DNA of 30,288 bases from JBCBJZ01 sp038522635 (GCA_038522635.1 JBCBJZ010000024.1:1-30288); one strand, 5' to 3'. Shown: positions 7,670-15,761, counted from the first letter of the stretch. Notes: generated by a model from the letters alone, not told the origin. Made by a program: numbers and translations.

Positions 7670-9352
7670 ATGGATCAAAGCTACGATGTCGCTGTGATCG
7701 GCGGCGGGCACAACGGCCTGACGTGCGCGGCCTATTTGGCCCAGGCCGGTCTGACAACGGTTGTGCTGGAAAAGAACGATGTGGTTGGCGGTGCGGCGAT
7801 CACCGAGACGTTTCATCCGGGCTTTCGCAATTCGGTCGCCTCCTACACGGTGAGCTTGCTTAACCCGAAGGTGATCGCTGACCTCGAGCTTGCGCGGTTT
7901 GGTTTGAAGATCGTCGAGCGTCCGGTCGCCAACTTTTGGCCGATCGATGACAAGCGCGGGCTCGTTCTGCCGAACGACCCGGCGGGACGTCGCGAGGCGA
8001 TCGCCGCTCTCTCGCAGGCTGATGCTGAACGTCTGCCCGCGTATGATGCGGCGCTTGAGGATGCGGCAAGCTTGTTGCGCGACCTCGTTCAACGCACCCC
8101 GCCGAATGCCGGTGAAGGGCTGTCGACGCTGTTGAAGGCGGCGGGACTGGGGCGGCAGGTGATCGGCGCTGGGCGTGAAGCGCAGCGCACGCTGGTCGAT
8201 TTGTTCACAAAGAGCGCGGCCGACTTTCTCGATCTCTATTTCGAAAGCCCGATCGTCAAAGGGGCGTTTGCGTTCGACGGTATCGTCGGGGCCTATGCAA
8301 GCCCGCACATCCCGGGCACGGCCTACGTGCTGTTGCACCATTGTTTTGGTGAGGTGAACGGGAAGCGCGGCGTCTGGGGGCACGCCGTTGGCGGCATGGG
8401 CGCGATCACCACCGCGATGGCGGCAAGCGCGGTGGAGCGTGGCGTTGAGATCCGAACCGGTGCGAAGGTGGCCCGCGTGCTGGTCGAAGCGGGTGCGGCG
8501 CGGGGCGTTGAGCTTGATGATGGCAGCGTGATCAAGGCACGCGTGCTGGCGGCGAACGTGCCGCCCAAATTGCTCATGCGTGATCTGGTACCGCGCGCCG
8601 CCGTCGAACCTGCCGTCTACGAGCGTTTCGCCCATATCCGCTCGGGCTCGGGTACGTTCCGCATGAATGTGGCGCTGCGTGAGCCGCCGCAGTTCACATG
8701 CCGGCCGACGCCCGACAACGCCCTGGGTGACCACCACGGCGCGGGGATCATCATCGGGCCTGACATTGACTATCTGGAACGCGCCTATTTGAGTGCGCGC
8801 ACGCAGGGCACCGCGGCTGAGCCGGTGATCGAAATGCTGATCCCTTCGGTCCTCGATGACAGCCTCGCACCGGAGGGCCAGCATGTCGCGAGCTTGTTCG
8901 TGCAGCACGTCGCCCCGCGCCTGGCTGACGGCCGCTCCTGGCATGAGGCCAAAGACGCGTTTGCGGATACCGTGGTCGAGACCGTGACCAGGCATGCGCC
9001 AAATTTCGCGCAGGCGATCATCGCGCGCCAAGTGCTCTCACCGCTCGATCTGGAAGAGCGTTTCGGCCTCATCGATGGTGACATCTTTCACGGTCAACTC
9101 GGGCTCGACCAACTGTTCGCGCTGCGACCCGTGCTGGGCTATGCCGATTACCGGATGCCGCTCAGCGGGCTTTATCTGTGCGGGGCGGGCGCGCATCCAG
9201 GTGGCGGCGTGACCGGCATGCCGGGGCACAACGCGGCGCGCGAGATCATTCGGGATCTGACCGGTACGCTCGGCGCGGCGAAACGCTCAGCCCAACGCGT
9301 GAGTGGCGCGTTGTTCGGTGCGCAGCAGGCTGCGTCCGATGCACCGCGTTGA
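7670..9352 (+). CDS. FAD-dependent oxidoreductase, phytoene-dehydrogenase/PYROXD2-like
   Basis: The 560-residue flavoprotein starts with a classical dinucleotide-binding fold: GGGHNG (11-16), then the strand ending LEKNDVVGGAAITET, where the acidic residue binds the FAD ribose. The C-terminus carries the matching FAD motif YLCGAGAHPGGGVTGMPGHNAA. This layout matches the large phytoene-dehydrogenase-like family that includes human PYROXD2. The bacterial substrates are mostly unknown, and carotenoid desaturation is unlikely because no crt genes are nearby. I chose ATG 7670, preceded by GGGAG about 11 bases upstream; an upstream TTG at 7601 would add 23 Gly/Arg-rich residues unlike the family. 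arfB follows 27 bp downstream and could share a transcript. Confidence 0.85.
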   Translation: MDQSYDVAVIGGGHNGLTCAAYLAQAGLTTVVLEKNDVVGGAAITETFHPGFRNSVASYTVSLLNPKVIADLELARFGLKIVERPVANFWPIDDKRGLVLPNDPAGRREAIAALSQADAERLPAYDAALEDAASLLRDLVQRTPPNAGEGLSTLLKAAGLGRQVIGAGREAQRTLVDLFTKSAADFLDLYFESPIVKGAFAFDGIVGAYASPHIPGTAYVLLHHCFGEVNGKRGVWGHAVGGMGAITTAMAASAVERGVEIRTGAKVARVLVEAGAARGVELDDGSVIKARVLAANVPPKLLMRDLVPRAAVEPAVYERFAHIRSGSGTFRMNVALREPPQFTCRPTPDNALGDHHGAGIIIGPDIDYLERAYLSARTQGTAAEPVIEMLIPSVLDDSLAPEGQHVASLFVQHVAPRLADGRSWHEAKDAFADTVVETVTRHAPNFAQAIIARQVLSPLDLEERFGLIDGDIFHGQLGLDQLFALRPVLGYADYRMPLSGLYLCGAGAHPGGGVTGMPGHNAAREIIRDLTGTLGAAKRSAQRVSGALFGAQQAASDAPR

Positions 9353-9379
9353 CCTTTGCAAGGCGCGATAGGAACCACG

Positions 9380-9811
9380 ATGGCCGAAGCGCTGGAGATC
9401 AACGAGCACATCACCATCGATGCTGATTTGTTGACGGAGAAGTTCGTGCGGGCGTCCGGCCCCGGCGGGCAGAACGTCAACAAGGTTGCAACGGCCGTGG
9501 AGTTGCGCTTCGAGATGGAGCGCTGTGCCGGCCTGACAGCGGCGGTGCGCGCGCGGCTCATCGGCCTTGCCGGCAGTCGTATGACGAAAGAAGGCATCCT
9601 GGTGCTGCAGGTGCAGACCTATCGCACGCAGGACGCCAACCGTGTCGCCGCGCGCCATCGCCTGGCCGCCCTCATCCGCAAAGCGTTGGTGCCGCCTAAG
9701 AAGCGCTACCGTACGAAGCCGTCGCGGGCGGCGAAGGAACGTCGGCTGGAGGCGAAGGCGCGGCGTGGGCGCGTGAAGGCGTTGCGTCAGGCCAAGCCTT
9801 CTTCGGAGTAA
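9380..9811 (+). CDS. arfB: Alternative ribosome-rescue factor ArfB (peptidyl-tRNA hydrolase)
   Basis: The 143-residue protein releases peptidyl-tRNA from ribosomes stalled on mRNAs lacking a stop codon. It carries the class-I release-factor motif GPGGQNVNK (GGQ at 29-31). It ends in the strongly basic tail KKRYRTKPSRAAKERRLEAKARRGR, which in ArfB/YaeJ inserts into the empty mRNA channel. It lacks the codon-recognition domain of RF1/RF2, and its length fits ArfB (about 140). The start ATG 9380 has AGGA about 7 bases upstream; an in-frame start at 9356 lacks such a site. The 12-base context GAACCACGATGG around its start is also found at the start of the upstream oxidoreductase gene (7662-7673). 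Confidence 0.92.
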   Translation: MAEALEINEHITIDADLLTEKFVRASGPGGQNVNKVATAVELRFEMERCAGLTAAVRARLIGLAGSRMTKEGILVLQVQTYRTQDANRVAARHRLAALIRKALVPPKKRYRTKPSRAAKERRLEAKARRGRVKALRQAKPSSE

Positions 9812-9970
9812 GTCAGACTTGGTCGAACGAAACGGCGGTCTGGTATGGGCTGCCGGTCCCGTGCCCCCGTGCCCCCGTGCCGCGTGGCCCCGCCCTATAC
9901 CCCGTGTGGCCATGCCCCGCCGCGATGCAGACCCGGCGCCGCACATCTGTTTTGCTTTCGTTTGAGGCGT

Positions 9971-10073
9971 TGAGCCCTTCCGCTTCCTCCGGCCGCGAAG
10001 TGCGCGTCTAAGCCCCTGTTTCGCAGCTTATCTTTCGACTTACCCCACGCCACCCAAGGCGAATGAACGCTGA
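9971..10073 (+). repeat. Palindromic repeat family B, decayed copy
   Basis: This can be aligned by eye with the copy at 12221-12324. From the shared TCTAAG (10007-10012) onward, about two thirds of 67 positions match, including TATCTTTCG against CATCTTTCG and GAATGAAC against GGATGAAC. The upstream part keeps CCGCTTC and GCGAAG in place of the intact hairpin arms. The inverted-repeat pairing is largely lost, so this looks like an old, eroded copy in the same orientation as the 12221 copy. Confidence 0.6.
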
Positions 10074-10183
10074 GCCCCGGGCCGCGCCCCGCGTGACGGC
10101 TTGTGCTGTCGCCGCCAGTATGACACGCAACACGGCACGCACGCGCCCACGCGGTGGGACAACCGCGCAGGCTCCGGCCTGGG

Positions 10184-10248
10184 CTAGATCATCGAGAGAT
10201 CGATCGGGATCACCATAGGTGAGCCGCATTCGCCCAAAGATGATCTAA
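10184..10248 (+). repeat. Palindromic repeat family A, copy 1
   Basis: A 65-bp element with perfect 9-bp ends, TAGATCATC (10185-10193) and GATGATCTA (10239-10247). Its central palindrome TCACC-ATA-GGTGA sits within a 22-bp stretch identical to copy 2 at 15775-15840. The intermediate arms are less well paired than in copy 2. It lies just upstream of the gene for an unknown membrane protein. Confidence 0.85.
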
Positions 10249-10285
10249 ACGGGCGTGCGTCGCGACCAGGGGGGAGGTGAGGCCG

Positions 10286-12172
10286 ATGGCGGCTCAGGAC
10301 AAAGCGCAGCAAGCGATCGTGCGCGAGGGCGATCAGCAGACGTTCATGCAAAATCTGACGGCCTGGCGGCGTGATGCGACGCGCTACGTGTTCGGTCGTA
10401 ACGCGCTGATCGGCTTTGCTTCGTTGATGCTGCTGGTGATCTCCGGCTACGCGACGTGGTCGGGCATGAGTGACTTCATTTTGGGCGCGAAGGCGGGCCC
10501 CAATACGGGGCGCGCGGTCGGCGGCGTTGAAGTTTCAAACGAGTGGCTGGTGATCGCCATCGTGGTCGCGCTGACGTTTTTGATGTGGCTGGCGTTGCGC
10601 GAAACGTTTGGTGCCAAGCGCACGTTCATCAACCGGTTCATCACAGCGCCGCTCTATCTGTTCTTGGCGTTATGGTCGGTGGGCTTCGGCTACGGCTTCT
10701 GGTGGAGCCTGATCGCCGGCCAGGAAGCGACGCGCACGAGCCTGGCCAATCTGCAGCAAGATGCGCGGGACGCGTCCGGCGCGGTGGCCGCGCGGTTGGC
10801 GGCGGTGCGGGTGCAGCTTGATGCGGTGGTGAGCTGGTCCGAAGGGCAGATGGGCCGCGAAGAAAGCTCCGGCGGGAGTTGCGGCGTGCGTTCTGGCGCC
10901 GGGCGTGGCCCGCTCTACAACGCGCGGCGCAACGTGCGCGACAGCATCGCCTCGCTGCGCAATTCGGTGACAACGGCCTGGCTTGAGCCAGTCGAGAAGG
11001 ACATCGAACAGCTACGCCAATCCGCTGCCGGCCTGGGCGGGGGCGACTTCAACGAGCGCCAGCGTATTTTCGAGACGCGCGCTGCCGACATCCAGAGCCG
11101 TGCGAAATCGATCGCAGCCCGCAGCAACGAACTGGGGCGCTCCACGGCAGCGGAGATGCGCGCCCTCGCTGCAGCCGTTTCCGTGAAGCCACGCCAGCCT
11201 GGGTTCCGGTGTTTTGATCCGACGCTAGCGCAACGCTTGCTGCAGGCGGCAAGCCAGGCCGGTGAGCCGGCGCAATTGAGCTTGCGCAAGGCCGTTTTCA
11301 ACGAGGGGCCGGCTGGCGTTGCGAACGCCGTCAAGAACCTTTGGGCCAACATAGGTGCTCAAATTGAAACGCTGTTCGCGTGGATCTCGTCGGGGTTCCA
11401 GCGCTCGATCGATCCAGCGGCCACAGGCGGTGGCCTCACCGGGCGTGATCTGATCGCGCTGCTGGCTGCGCTTGGGATCGACCTGGGGCTGTTCGCCCTG
11501 ACCGCGCTCAATCCGCCGCCGCCCGCGCGCGACAGCATCCTGGAACGCCGCATCGTGGAAGCGATCAACACAGCGATCGCGCGTGCACCAGGCGCCAACC
11601 TGGAGTGGGTCCGCAAGCACTTCATCTTCCAGATGGGCTCCAAGAGCCCGCGCTTCTTGAAAAAGACCCGTGATCGATGGGACCCCCGCAACAGCGCGTC
11701 CTATTTCGTGGTGCCCAACCTCTATAGCGCCGATGAAAGCGACCAAGAGGAGCAACAGCGTGCGGTCGCCATGAATCAACTCGCCGGTGTTTTGAACGAT
11801 GTGGGCCAAGTGCGCGCGCTGAACGCGAGGGAAGCTAAATTCCTGCGAGAAGAAGAGATGCGCCCAAGCGTCACGGACCTCACAGCAATCCGCAAAGATA
11901 GCGCTGAACGGCTCGGCAAAGAGGGTGTGCTGTCAGACGAAGAAGTCGCGAAGTACAAGGATGCGCAGCCTGTGCGGAACCATGGGCTGTTTTCCAAGGC
12001 GGAACGTGCGTTGGCGATCGCGGGCTGGAGCGATCAAGCGCGGCGTGATCCGGAGGTTTATCGCGTTGTGGATACCGATGGGTTGACCACATTGCTGCTG
12101 GTGCTGAACGATGGTCGCGGTAGCGCTGCGCCCGTCACAGCAGCCCCGGCGCAGGAGACGGTGAAAGCCTGA
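10286..12172 (+). CDS. Unrecognised membrane protein with four predicted helices
   Basis: I do not recognise this 628-residue protein. Hydrophobic segments are at about 38-57, 87-105, 120-145 and 388-408. If the N-terminus is cytoplasmic, residues 146-387 face the periplasm and the C-terminal 220 residues are cytoplasmic. The presumed periplasmic part is largely helical and Ala/Arg/Gln-rich (coiled-coil-like, 150-300). It holds two notable cysteines, C199 in SSGGSCGVRSGAGRGPLYN and C309 in PGFRCFDP, which could form a disulphide. The cytoplasmic tail has a charged region (DQEEQQRAVAMNQLAG, then EAKFLREEEMRPSV) but no known catalytic motif. The start ATG 10286 follows GGGGAGG at 10271-10277; a GTG at 10277 overlaps that site and is unlikely. 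It is a single gene, convergent with mmcB. Confidence 0.75.
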   Translation: MAAQDKAQQAIVREGDQQTFMQNLTAWRRDATRYVFGRNALIGFASLMLLVISGYATWSGMSDFILGAKAGPNTGRAVGGVEVSNEWLVIAIVVALTFLMWLALRETFGAKRTFINRFITAPLYLFLALWSVGFGYGFWWSLIAGQEATRTSLANLQQDARDASGAVAARLAAVRVQLDAVVSWSEGQMGREESSGGSCGVRSGAGRGPLYNARRNVRDSIASLRNSVTTAWLEPVEKDIEQLRQSAAGLGGGDFNERQRIFETRAADIQSRAKSIAARSNELGRSTAAEMRALAAAVSVKPRQPGFRCFDPTLAQRLLQAASQAGEPAQLSLRKAVFNEGPAGVANAVKNLWANIGAQIETLFAWISSGFQRSIDPAATGGGLTGRDLIALLAALGIDLGLFALTALNPPPPARDSILERRIVEAINTAIARAPGANLEWVRKHFIFQMGSKSPRFLKKTRDRWDPRNSASYFVVPNLYSADESDQEEQQRAVAMNQLAGVLNDVGQVRALNAREAKFLREEEMRPSVTDLTAIRKDSAERLGKEGVLSDEEVAKYKDAQPVRNHGLFSKAERALAIAGWSDQARRDPEVYRVVDTDGLTTLLLVLNDGRGSAAPVTAAPAQETVKA

Positions 12173-12220
12173 GTTCTGGGCGGGTCCGGCCGCGCGCGGC
12201 CGAGCACAAAAGGCACGCAT

Positions 12221-12324
12221 TAGAGTCGGTTCGCTTCAGCTTGAAGCGGAACCGACATCTAAGCTCTTGTTTTGACGTTCATCTTTCGCCTCAGGTGAGT
12301 CCACCTGAAGCGGATGAACTCTAA
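12221..12324 (+). repeat. Palindromic repeat family B, copy in forward orientation
   Basis: A 104-bp element made of two hairpins. The first is GTCGGTT...AACCGAC, with inner arms GCTTCA/TGAAGC (12225-12256). The second is GTTCATC...GATGAAC, with inner CAGGTG/CACCTG (about 12277-12319). They are joined by TCTAAGCTCTTGTTTTG. It sits between the converging ends of the unknown membrane protein gene and mmcB, and its last bases contain the mmcB stop codon (12321-12323). An inverted copy is at 20388-20490. It may act as a bidirectional transcription terminator or mRNA 3'-end stabiliser. Confidence 0.88.
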
Positions 12325-12908
12325 AGGCGCGGAGGCGCGTCAAGCAGCGCTTGCGGATCGTGAATGGCCGTCAGCCGGAGCGCGGCCGTGCGCGCGAACC
12401 GGGCCGTCACATCCTTGCGGCGCGCGGGAGGCAGCTTGAACGTTTCTGCGGCGCGGTGCACGTCAGCGCCATAGGCGTCGGCGATCAAAACGCCGACCTC
12501 GTCAGGCAGCACCTGCAGCGGGAAATCCGGCGCAACGGCAAATGAAAACCGGTCGCAGTGCTCCTGGTAGGCCGGCCATTTTTGGTCGCTTTGGAAGTCG
12601 GCCAGGCTGGATTTCACTTCGATGATGACGAGTTCGCCCTTGGGGCCGAGCGCGAGCAGGTCCGCGCGGTGGCCGCTCGCCAACGTCACTTCGGGCACCA
12701 CCGCAAAGCCAAGCGTGGCAAGGTGCCGCGTGGTCCCGCGCGCGATCGCGCTAGCGCGGTCCGACTGGCGTCCATCGGGGCGCAGCGGGTCTGGTAAAAG
12801 GCCAGGCCCCGTGGCCGTTTGCTGGGGGGCTGCTGCGCTTTCGTTGGTCGGGTCGCCGGGTGCTGGTCGTGCTATCGTGATGGCTTTGGCTCCCTGTTGG
12901 CGTCTCAA
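12321..12908 (-). CDS. mmcB: MmcB family DNA repair protein
   Basis: The core (about residues 55-190) matches MmcB, a PD-(D/E)XK-fold protein of alphaproteobacteria linked in Caulobacter to the SOS-induced mutagenesis and mitomycin response. The nuclease-like signature is visible as GHRADLLALG, then ELVIIEVKSSLADFQSDQKWPAY (D and E-x-K), followed by FSFAVAPDFP and a VGVLIADAYGADV block. The N-terminal 45 residues are low-complexity and variable. The start is uncertain: the longest frame begins with TTG at 12908, and no ATG or GTG precedes the conserved core, so a non-standard start is likely. I looked for an alphaproteobacterial LexA box (GTTC-N7-GTTC) just upstream and found none. The stop codon lies inside a palindromic repeat. 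Confidence 0.82.
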   Translation of the reverse strand: MRRQQGAKAITIARPAPGDPTNESAAAPQQTATGPGLLPDPLRPDGRQSDRASAIARGTTRHLATLGFAVVPEVTLASGHRADLLALGPKGELVIIEVKSSLADFQSDQKWPAYQEHCDRFSFAVAPDFPLQVLPDEVGVLIADAYGADVHRAAETFKLPPARRKDVTARFARTAALRLTAIHDPQALLDAPPRL

Positions 12909-13295
12909 AATCGGCTGCTGATGGGTTCGCCCAGCGGCGTGTACGCTTTTCTTGACGCCGCTGCGGAACCACCGTCATATTTGCGTGTTAGCGATCGACT
13001 TCACGGGTGAAGCCGTAAACCGGCGTATCACCACGACCGCCCGGCTGCCAAAGAGGAAAAGGCAGCGCTGGAGCTGCAGCTCGGGCGAGGTTAAGCGAAC
13101 CGCACGCAGGCGCGCCTCAGCCGCCCTGCAGTTGAGCCGCCCCTGCGGTGGGCGTTGCATCACGCGCTGCACGCGTTTTTTCACACAATCAACCCTCAGC
13201 CCTGAACCGTCCTGCGGCGCAACCGTAGGCCCACAGCGCTGTGCACCCACGTTTTGCCGCCCGTCCGGGTGGTGCCGTACCTGTTGGAGGTGCCT
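12909..13295. other. 387-bp divergent intergenic region between mmcB and egtB
   Basis: No gene is supported in this space, although short open frames cross it. It must hold the promoters of mmcB (leftward) and egtB (rightward). The only clear structure is a perfect small palindrome CTTCAC-GG-GTGAAG at 12999-13012, a possible operator. A good ribosome binding site, GGAGG, precedes egtB. Confidence 0.55.
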
Positions 13296-14612
13296 ATGGC
13301 CCCGTCTCCCCCGACCAACCTGCGTCCTCGCGATGCGCAGGCCAACGTCAATCTTGACGACCTGACGCGCCGTCTTGTCGAAACGCGCGCGCTTTCCATG
13401 GAACTCGCAAGCCCGCTGTCATCTGAAGACATGGTTGTGCAGTCGATGGAGGATGCGAGCCCCACGAAGTGGCATCTGGCGCATGTGACCTGGTTCTTCG
13501 AAACCTTCGTGCTGCAGGCCCATGCGCCCGGGTATCAGCTCTTCGATGAGCGGTTTCCGTTCTGCTTCAACTCCTACTACGTGCAGGCGGGCCCCCGGCA
13601 TCCCCGGCCCGCGCGCGGCCTGCTGACGCGGCCTTCGTTGGACGCCGTTATGGCCTATCGCGCGCATGTGGATGAGGCGCTGGATCGCTTCATGGGTTCA
13701 TCGGCGGTCAACGCCGAAGCGGCCATGCTCGTCGAGTTGGGTATCAACCACGAGCAACAGCATCAGGAATTGCTGCTGACCGATATCCTGCACGCGTTCT
13801 CGCTGGGTCCTCTTAAGCCGGCCTATCGTGAACCGCGCGGTCTAGCAGCGCAGCCGATCACGCCTGACGTGACGATGATCGATCTCGATGGTGGTCTCCA
13901 CCGGATCGGTCATGAGGGGGCTGGGTTCGCCTACGACAACGAGGGGCCGGCGCATCGCTGTCAGCTTGAACCGTTCGCGATCGCCAACCGCCTGGTGACC
14001 AACCGAGACTGGCTCGCGTTCATGGCGGATGGCGGCTACACCACGCCGACGTTGTGGCTGTCGGACGGCTGGGCGTGCGCGCAGACGAACGGGTGGCAGG
14101 CGCCGCTCTATTGGGAGCTGCGCGAAGAGCGCTGGTGGCACATGACCTTGGAAGGTTTGGTGCCGGTGGATCCGGCGACGCCCGTGACCCACATCAGCTA
14201 TTACGAGGCTGACGCCTACGCGCGATGGGCTGGCAAGAGGCTTCCGCGCGAACAGGAGTGGGAGGTCGCCGCGCGTCTTCCCGGCGCCAGCGATGAGGGC
14301 AACACGCTTGCCACGCGTGCCTTGCGCCCGGTCGCCTTCGATGCGGCCCGCGCGGATGCGACCACCGTGCCCCAGCAAATGCTGGGCGACGTGTGGGAAT
14401 GGACGCAAAGCGCCTATCTCCCCTACCCCGGCTACAAGGCCGCGCTGGGCGCCGTTGGCGAATACAACGGCAAATTCATGTGCAACCAGATGGTGATGCG
14501 CGGCGCCTCCTGCGCCACAGCGCCCGGCCACGCGCGCGCCAGCTACCGCACGTTCTTTTACCCCCATCAGCGCTGGCAGTTCATGGGCCTGCGCCTCGCG
14601 GAGGATCGCTAA
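13296..14612 (+). CDS. egtB: Ergothioneine biosynthesis sulfoxide synthase EgtB
   Basis: EgtB is a non-haem iron enzyme that uses O2 to couple a thiol (gamma-glutamylcysteine or cysteine) to hergynine, the key C-S bond step of ergothioneine synthesis. The 438-residue protein has the N-terminal DinB-like domain with histidines in KWHLAHVTWFFET and NHEQQHQELLLTDI (H152 and H156, plus H60 or H63, giving the three-His iron site). This is followed by a formylglycine-generating-enzyme-like domain with GDVWEWTQSAYLPYPGY and a C-terminal MRGASCATAPGHARASYRTFF block. The start ATG 13296 is preceded by GGAGG six bases upstream; an upstream in-frame ATG at 13254 is not needed. egtD begins two bases after the stop, so the two form an operon. 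No egtA, egtC or egtE is nearby. Confidence 0.95.
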   Translation: MAPSPPTNLRPRDAQANVNLDDLTRRLVETRALSMELASPLSSEDMVVQSMEDASPTKWHLAHVTWFFETFVLQAHAPGYQLFDERFPFCFNSYYVQAGPRHPRPARGLLTRPSLDAVMAYRAHVDEALDRFMGSSAVNAEAAMLVELGINHEQQHQELLLTDILHAFSLGPLKPAYREPRGLAAQPITPDVTMIDLDGGLHRIGHEGAGFAYDNEGPAHRCQLEPFAIANRLVTNRDWLAFMADGGYTTPTLWLSDGWACAQTNGWQAPLYWELREERWWHMTLEGLVPVDPATPVTHISYYEADAYARWAGKRLPREQEWEVAARLPGASDEGNTLATRALRPVAFDAARADATTVPQQMLGDVWEWTQSAYLPYPGYKAALGAVGEYNGKFMCNQMVMRGASCATAPGHARASYRTFFYPHQRWQFMGLRLAEDR

Positions 14613-14614
14613 CG

Positions 14615-15670
14615 ATGACCGCTTTGACCCAACAACGCCCGCAGTCAGCTGACGCTTCGGCGCGCCGTCCAGCGCTAGAGACGGCCTTGAGCGAGAGCGG
14701 TGAACAGCCGCAACACGAAGCCGCGCATGATGCCACGCACGAACGCTTCAAGCACGACGTGCTGGAAGGTCTTGCCCTCCCGCAAAAGGCTCTTCCCGCG
14801 CAGTACCTGTACGACGCGGCCGGCAGCGCGCTTTTCGAAGCGATCACGCGGTTGCCCTCGTATTATCCCACGCGCACCGAGATCACCTTGCTCAAGGATC
14901 GTGCAGCAGGCCTCTCTGACAGGGTCGAAGCGGGCACGGCGTTGGTCGAGTTCGGCTCCGGTTCAAGCGTCAAGACCGAGGTGCTGTTGCAGGCGCTGGC
15001 GCAGATCAAACACTACGTGCCGATCGACGTGTCGCCCGCCGCGCTCGATGAGGCTGTGACACGACTGATCACGCGGTTTCCCCAAGTGGCGGTGATGCCG
15101 CTCGTCGGCGACTTTGCAAGCAAACCCGCTTGGCCGCATTACATCGAGGATGCGCCGAAGATCGGGTTCTTCCCGGGGTCGACGATCGGCAACATGGAGC
15201 CCGAGGCGGCGCGCGCGCTGTTGGCGCGGTTCGCATCCTGGCTGGGTGCCGGCAGCCGCCTCGTCATCGGGGCTGATCTGCAAAAAGATGAAGCGATGTT
15301 GCACGCCGCCTACGACGATGATCAGGGCGTGACGGCCAAGTTCAACCTCAACCTGCTGACGCGGATGAACCGTGAGTTGGATGCTACGTTTGCGCTTGAA
15401 GATTTCGCCCATGTGGTGCGCTACGATCGCGAACGTCACCGCATCGAGATGCACCTTGAGGCACAGCGCGCGCACACCGTTGAGGTGGCCGGGCATCGCT
15501 TTTCGTTCACGCAAGGCGAGACGATCCATACGGAAAACTCGCACAAATACACGGTGGAGCAGTTCACGCGGACTAGTCGTGCGGCGGGCTGGCAGGTGGA
15601 AGAGACCTGGGTTGATGAGGCGCAGTTGTTCAGCGTGCACGTGCTGATCGCTTCGGGGCCATCACTTTAG
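14615..15670 (+). CDS. egtD: L-histidine N-alpha-trimethyltransferase EgtD
   Basis: EgtD transfers three methyl groups from S-adenosylmethionine to histidine, giving hergynine, the substrate of EgtB. The 351-residue protein shows the family pattern: KALPAQYLYDAAGSALFEAI, then YYPTRTEITLL, the SAM-binding VEFGSGSSVKT, YVPIDVSPAAL, and FFPGSTIGNMEP. The C-terminal block ENSHKYTVEQF is also typical. The first 35 residues are variable and extend beyond most relatives. The start ATG 14615 lies two bases after the egtB stop, with GGAGG at 14599-14603 inside the end of egtB acting as the ribosome binding site. A hairpin terminator follows at 15726. The product is probably the antioxidant ergothioneine, with the final C-S lyase step supplied from elsewhere in the genome. 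Confidence 0.95.
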   Translation: MTALTQQRPQSADASARRPALETALSESGEQPQHEAAHDATHERFKHDVLEGLALPQKALPAQYLYDAAGSALFEAITRLPSYYPTRTEITLLKDRAAGLSDRVEAGTALVEFGSGSSVKTEVLLQALAQIKHYVPIDVSPAALDEAVTRLITRFPQVAVMPLVGDFASKPAWPHYIEDAPKIGFFPGSTIGNMEPEAARALLARFASWLGAGSRLVIGADLQKDEAMLHAAYDDDQGVTAKFNLNLLTRMNRELDATFALEDFAHVVRYDRERHRIEMHLEAQRAHTVEVAGHRFSFTQGETIHTENSHKYTVEQFTRTSRAAGWQVEETWVDEAQLFSVHVLIASGPSL

Positions 15671-15725
15671 CGCGCAAACGCCTTCCCACCTCGTTCCTTT
15701 GCGTCGCCCAGAAGCGCTTTTCGAT

Positions 15726-15761
15726 GACCGGCGGGATGACTTCTCGCCGGTCTTTTCTTGT
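15726..15761 (+). terminator. Rho-independent terminator after egtD
   Basis: A perfect 8-bp stem GACCGGCG (15726-15733) / CGCCGGTC (15745-15752), with an 11-base loop, is followed by TTTTCTTGT. It is 55 bp downstream of the egtD stop and would end the egtBD transcript. Confidence 0.8.

Larger units (their letters stand above)
9812..10285. other. 474-bp gene-free stretch with repeats
   Basis: No credible gene is visible here. The stretch holds a short C-rich tandem repeat (GTGCCCCC repeated twice plus a partial copy, 9861-9881), a decayed copy of the 104-bp palindromic repeat (9971-10073) and a copy of the 65-bp hairpin repeat (10184-10248). A strong purine-rich ribosome binding site for the next gene follows at 10271-10277. 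Confidence 0.75.

Noticed and set aside
7649..9031. A 460-codon open frame on the minus strand opposite the FAD oxidoreductase
   Set aside because: Its composition is Arg/His-rich with no domain, while the plus strand encodes a complete flavoprotein with FAD motifs. It is a product of high GC and codon bias.
7662..9383. Identical GAACCACGATGG around the starts of the oxidoreductase gene and arfB
   Set aside because: Twelve bases including ATG are not enough to infer duplication; probably coincidence or a shared preference in start context.
9861..9881. C-rich GTGCCCCC repeats as a CRISPR-like or regulatory array
   Set aside because: Only two and a half 8-bp units with no spacers; likely simple slippage.
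12909..12960. LexA/SOS box upstream of mmcB
   Set aside because: MmcB is SOS-controlled in Caulobacter, so I looked for GTTC-N7-GTTC. A single GTTC occurs, but no second half-site at the right spacing.
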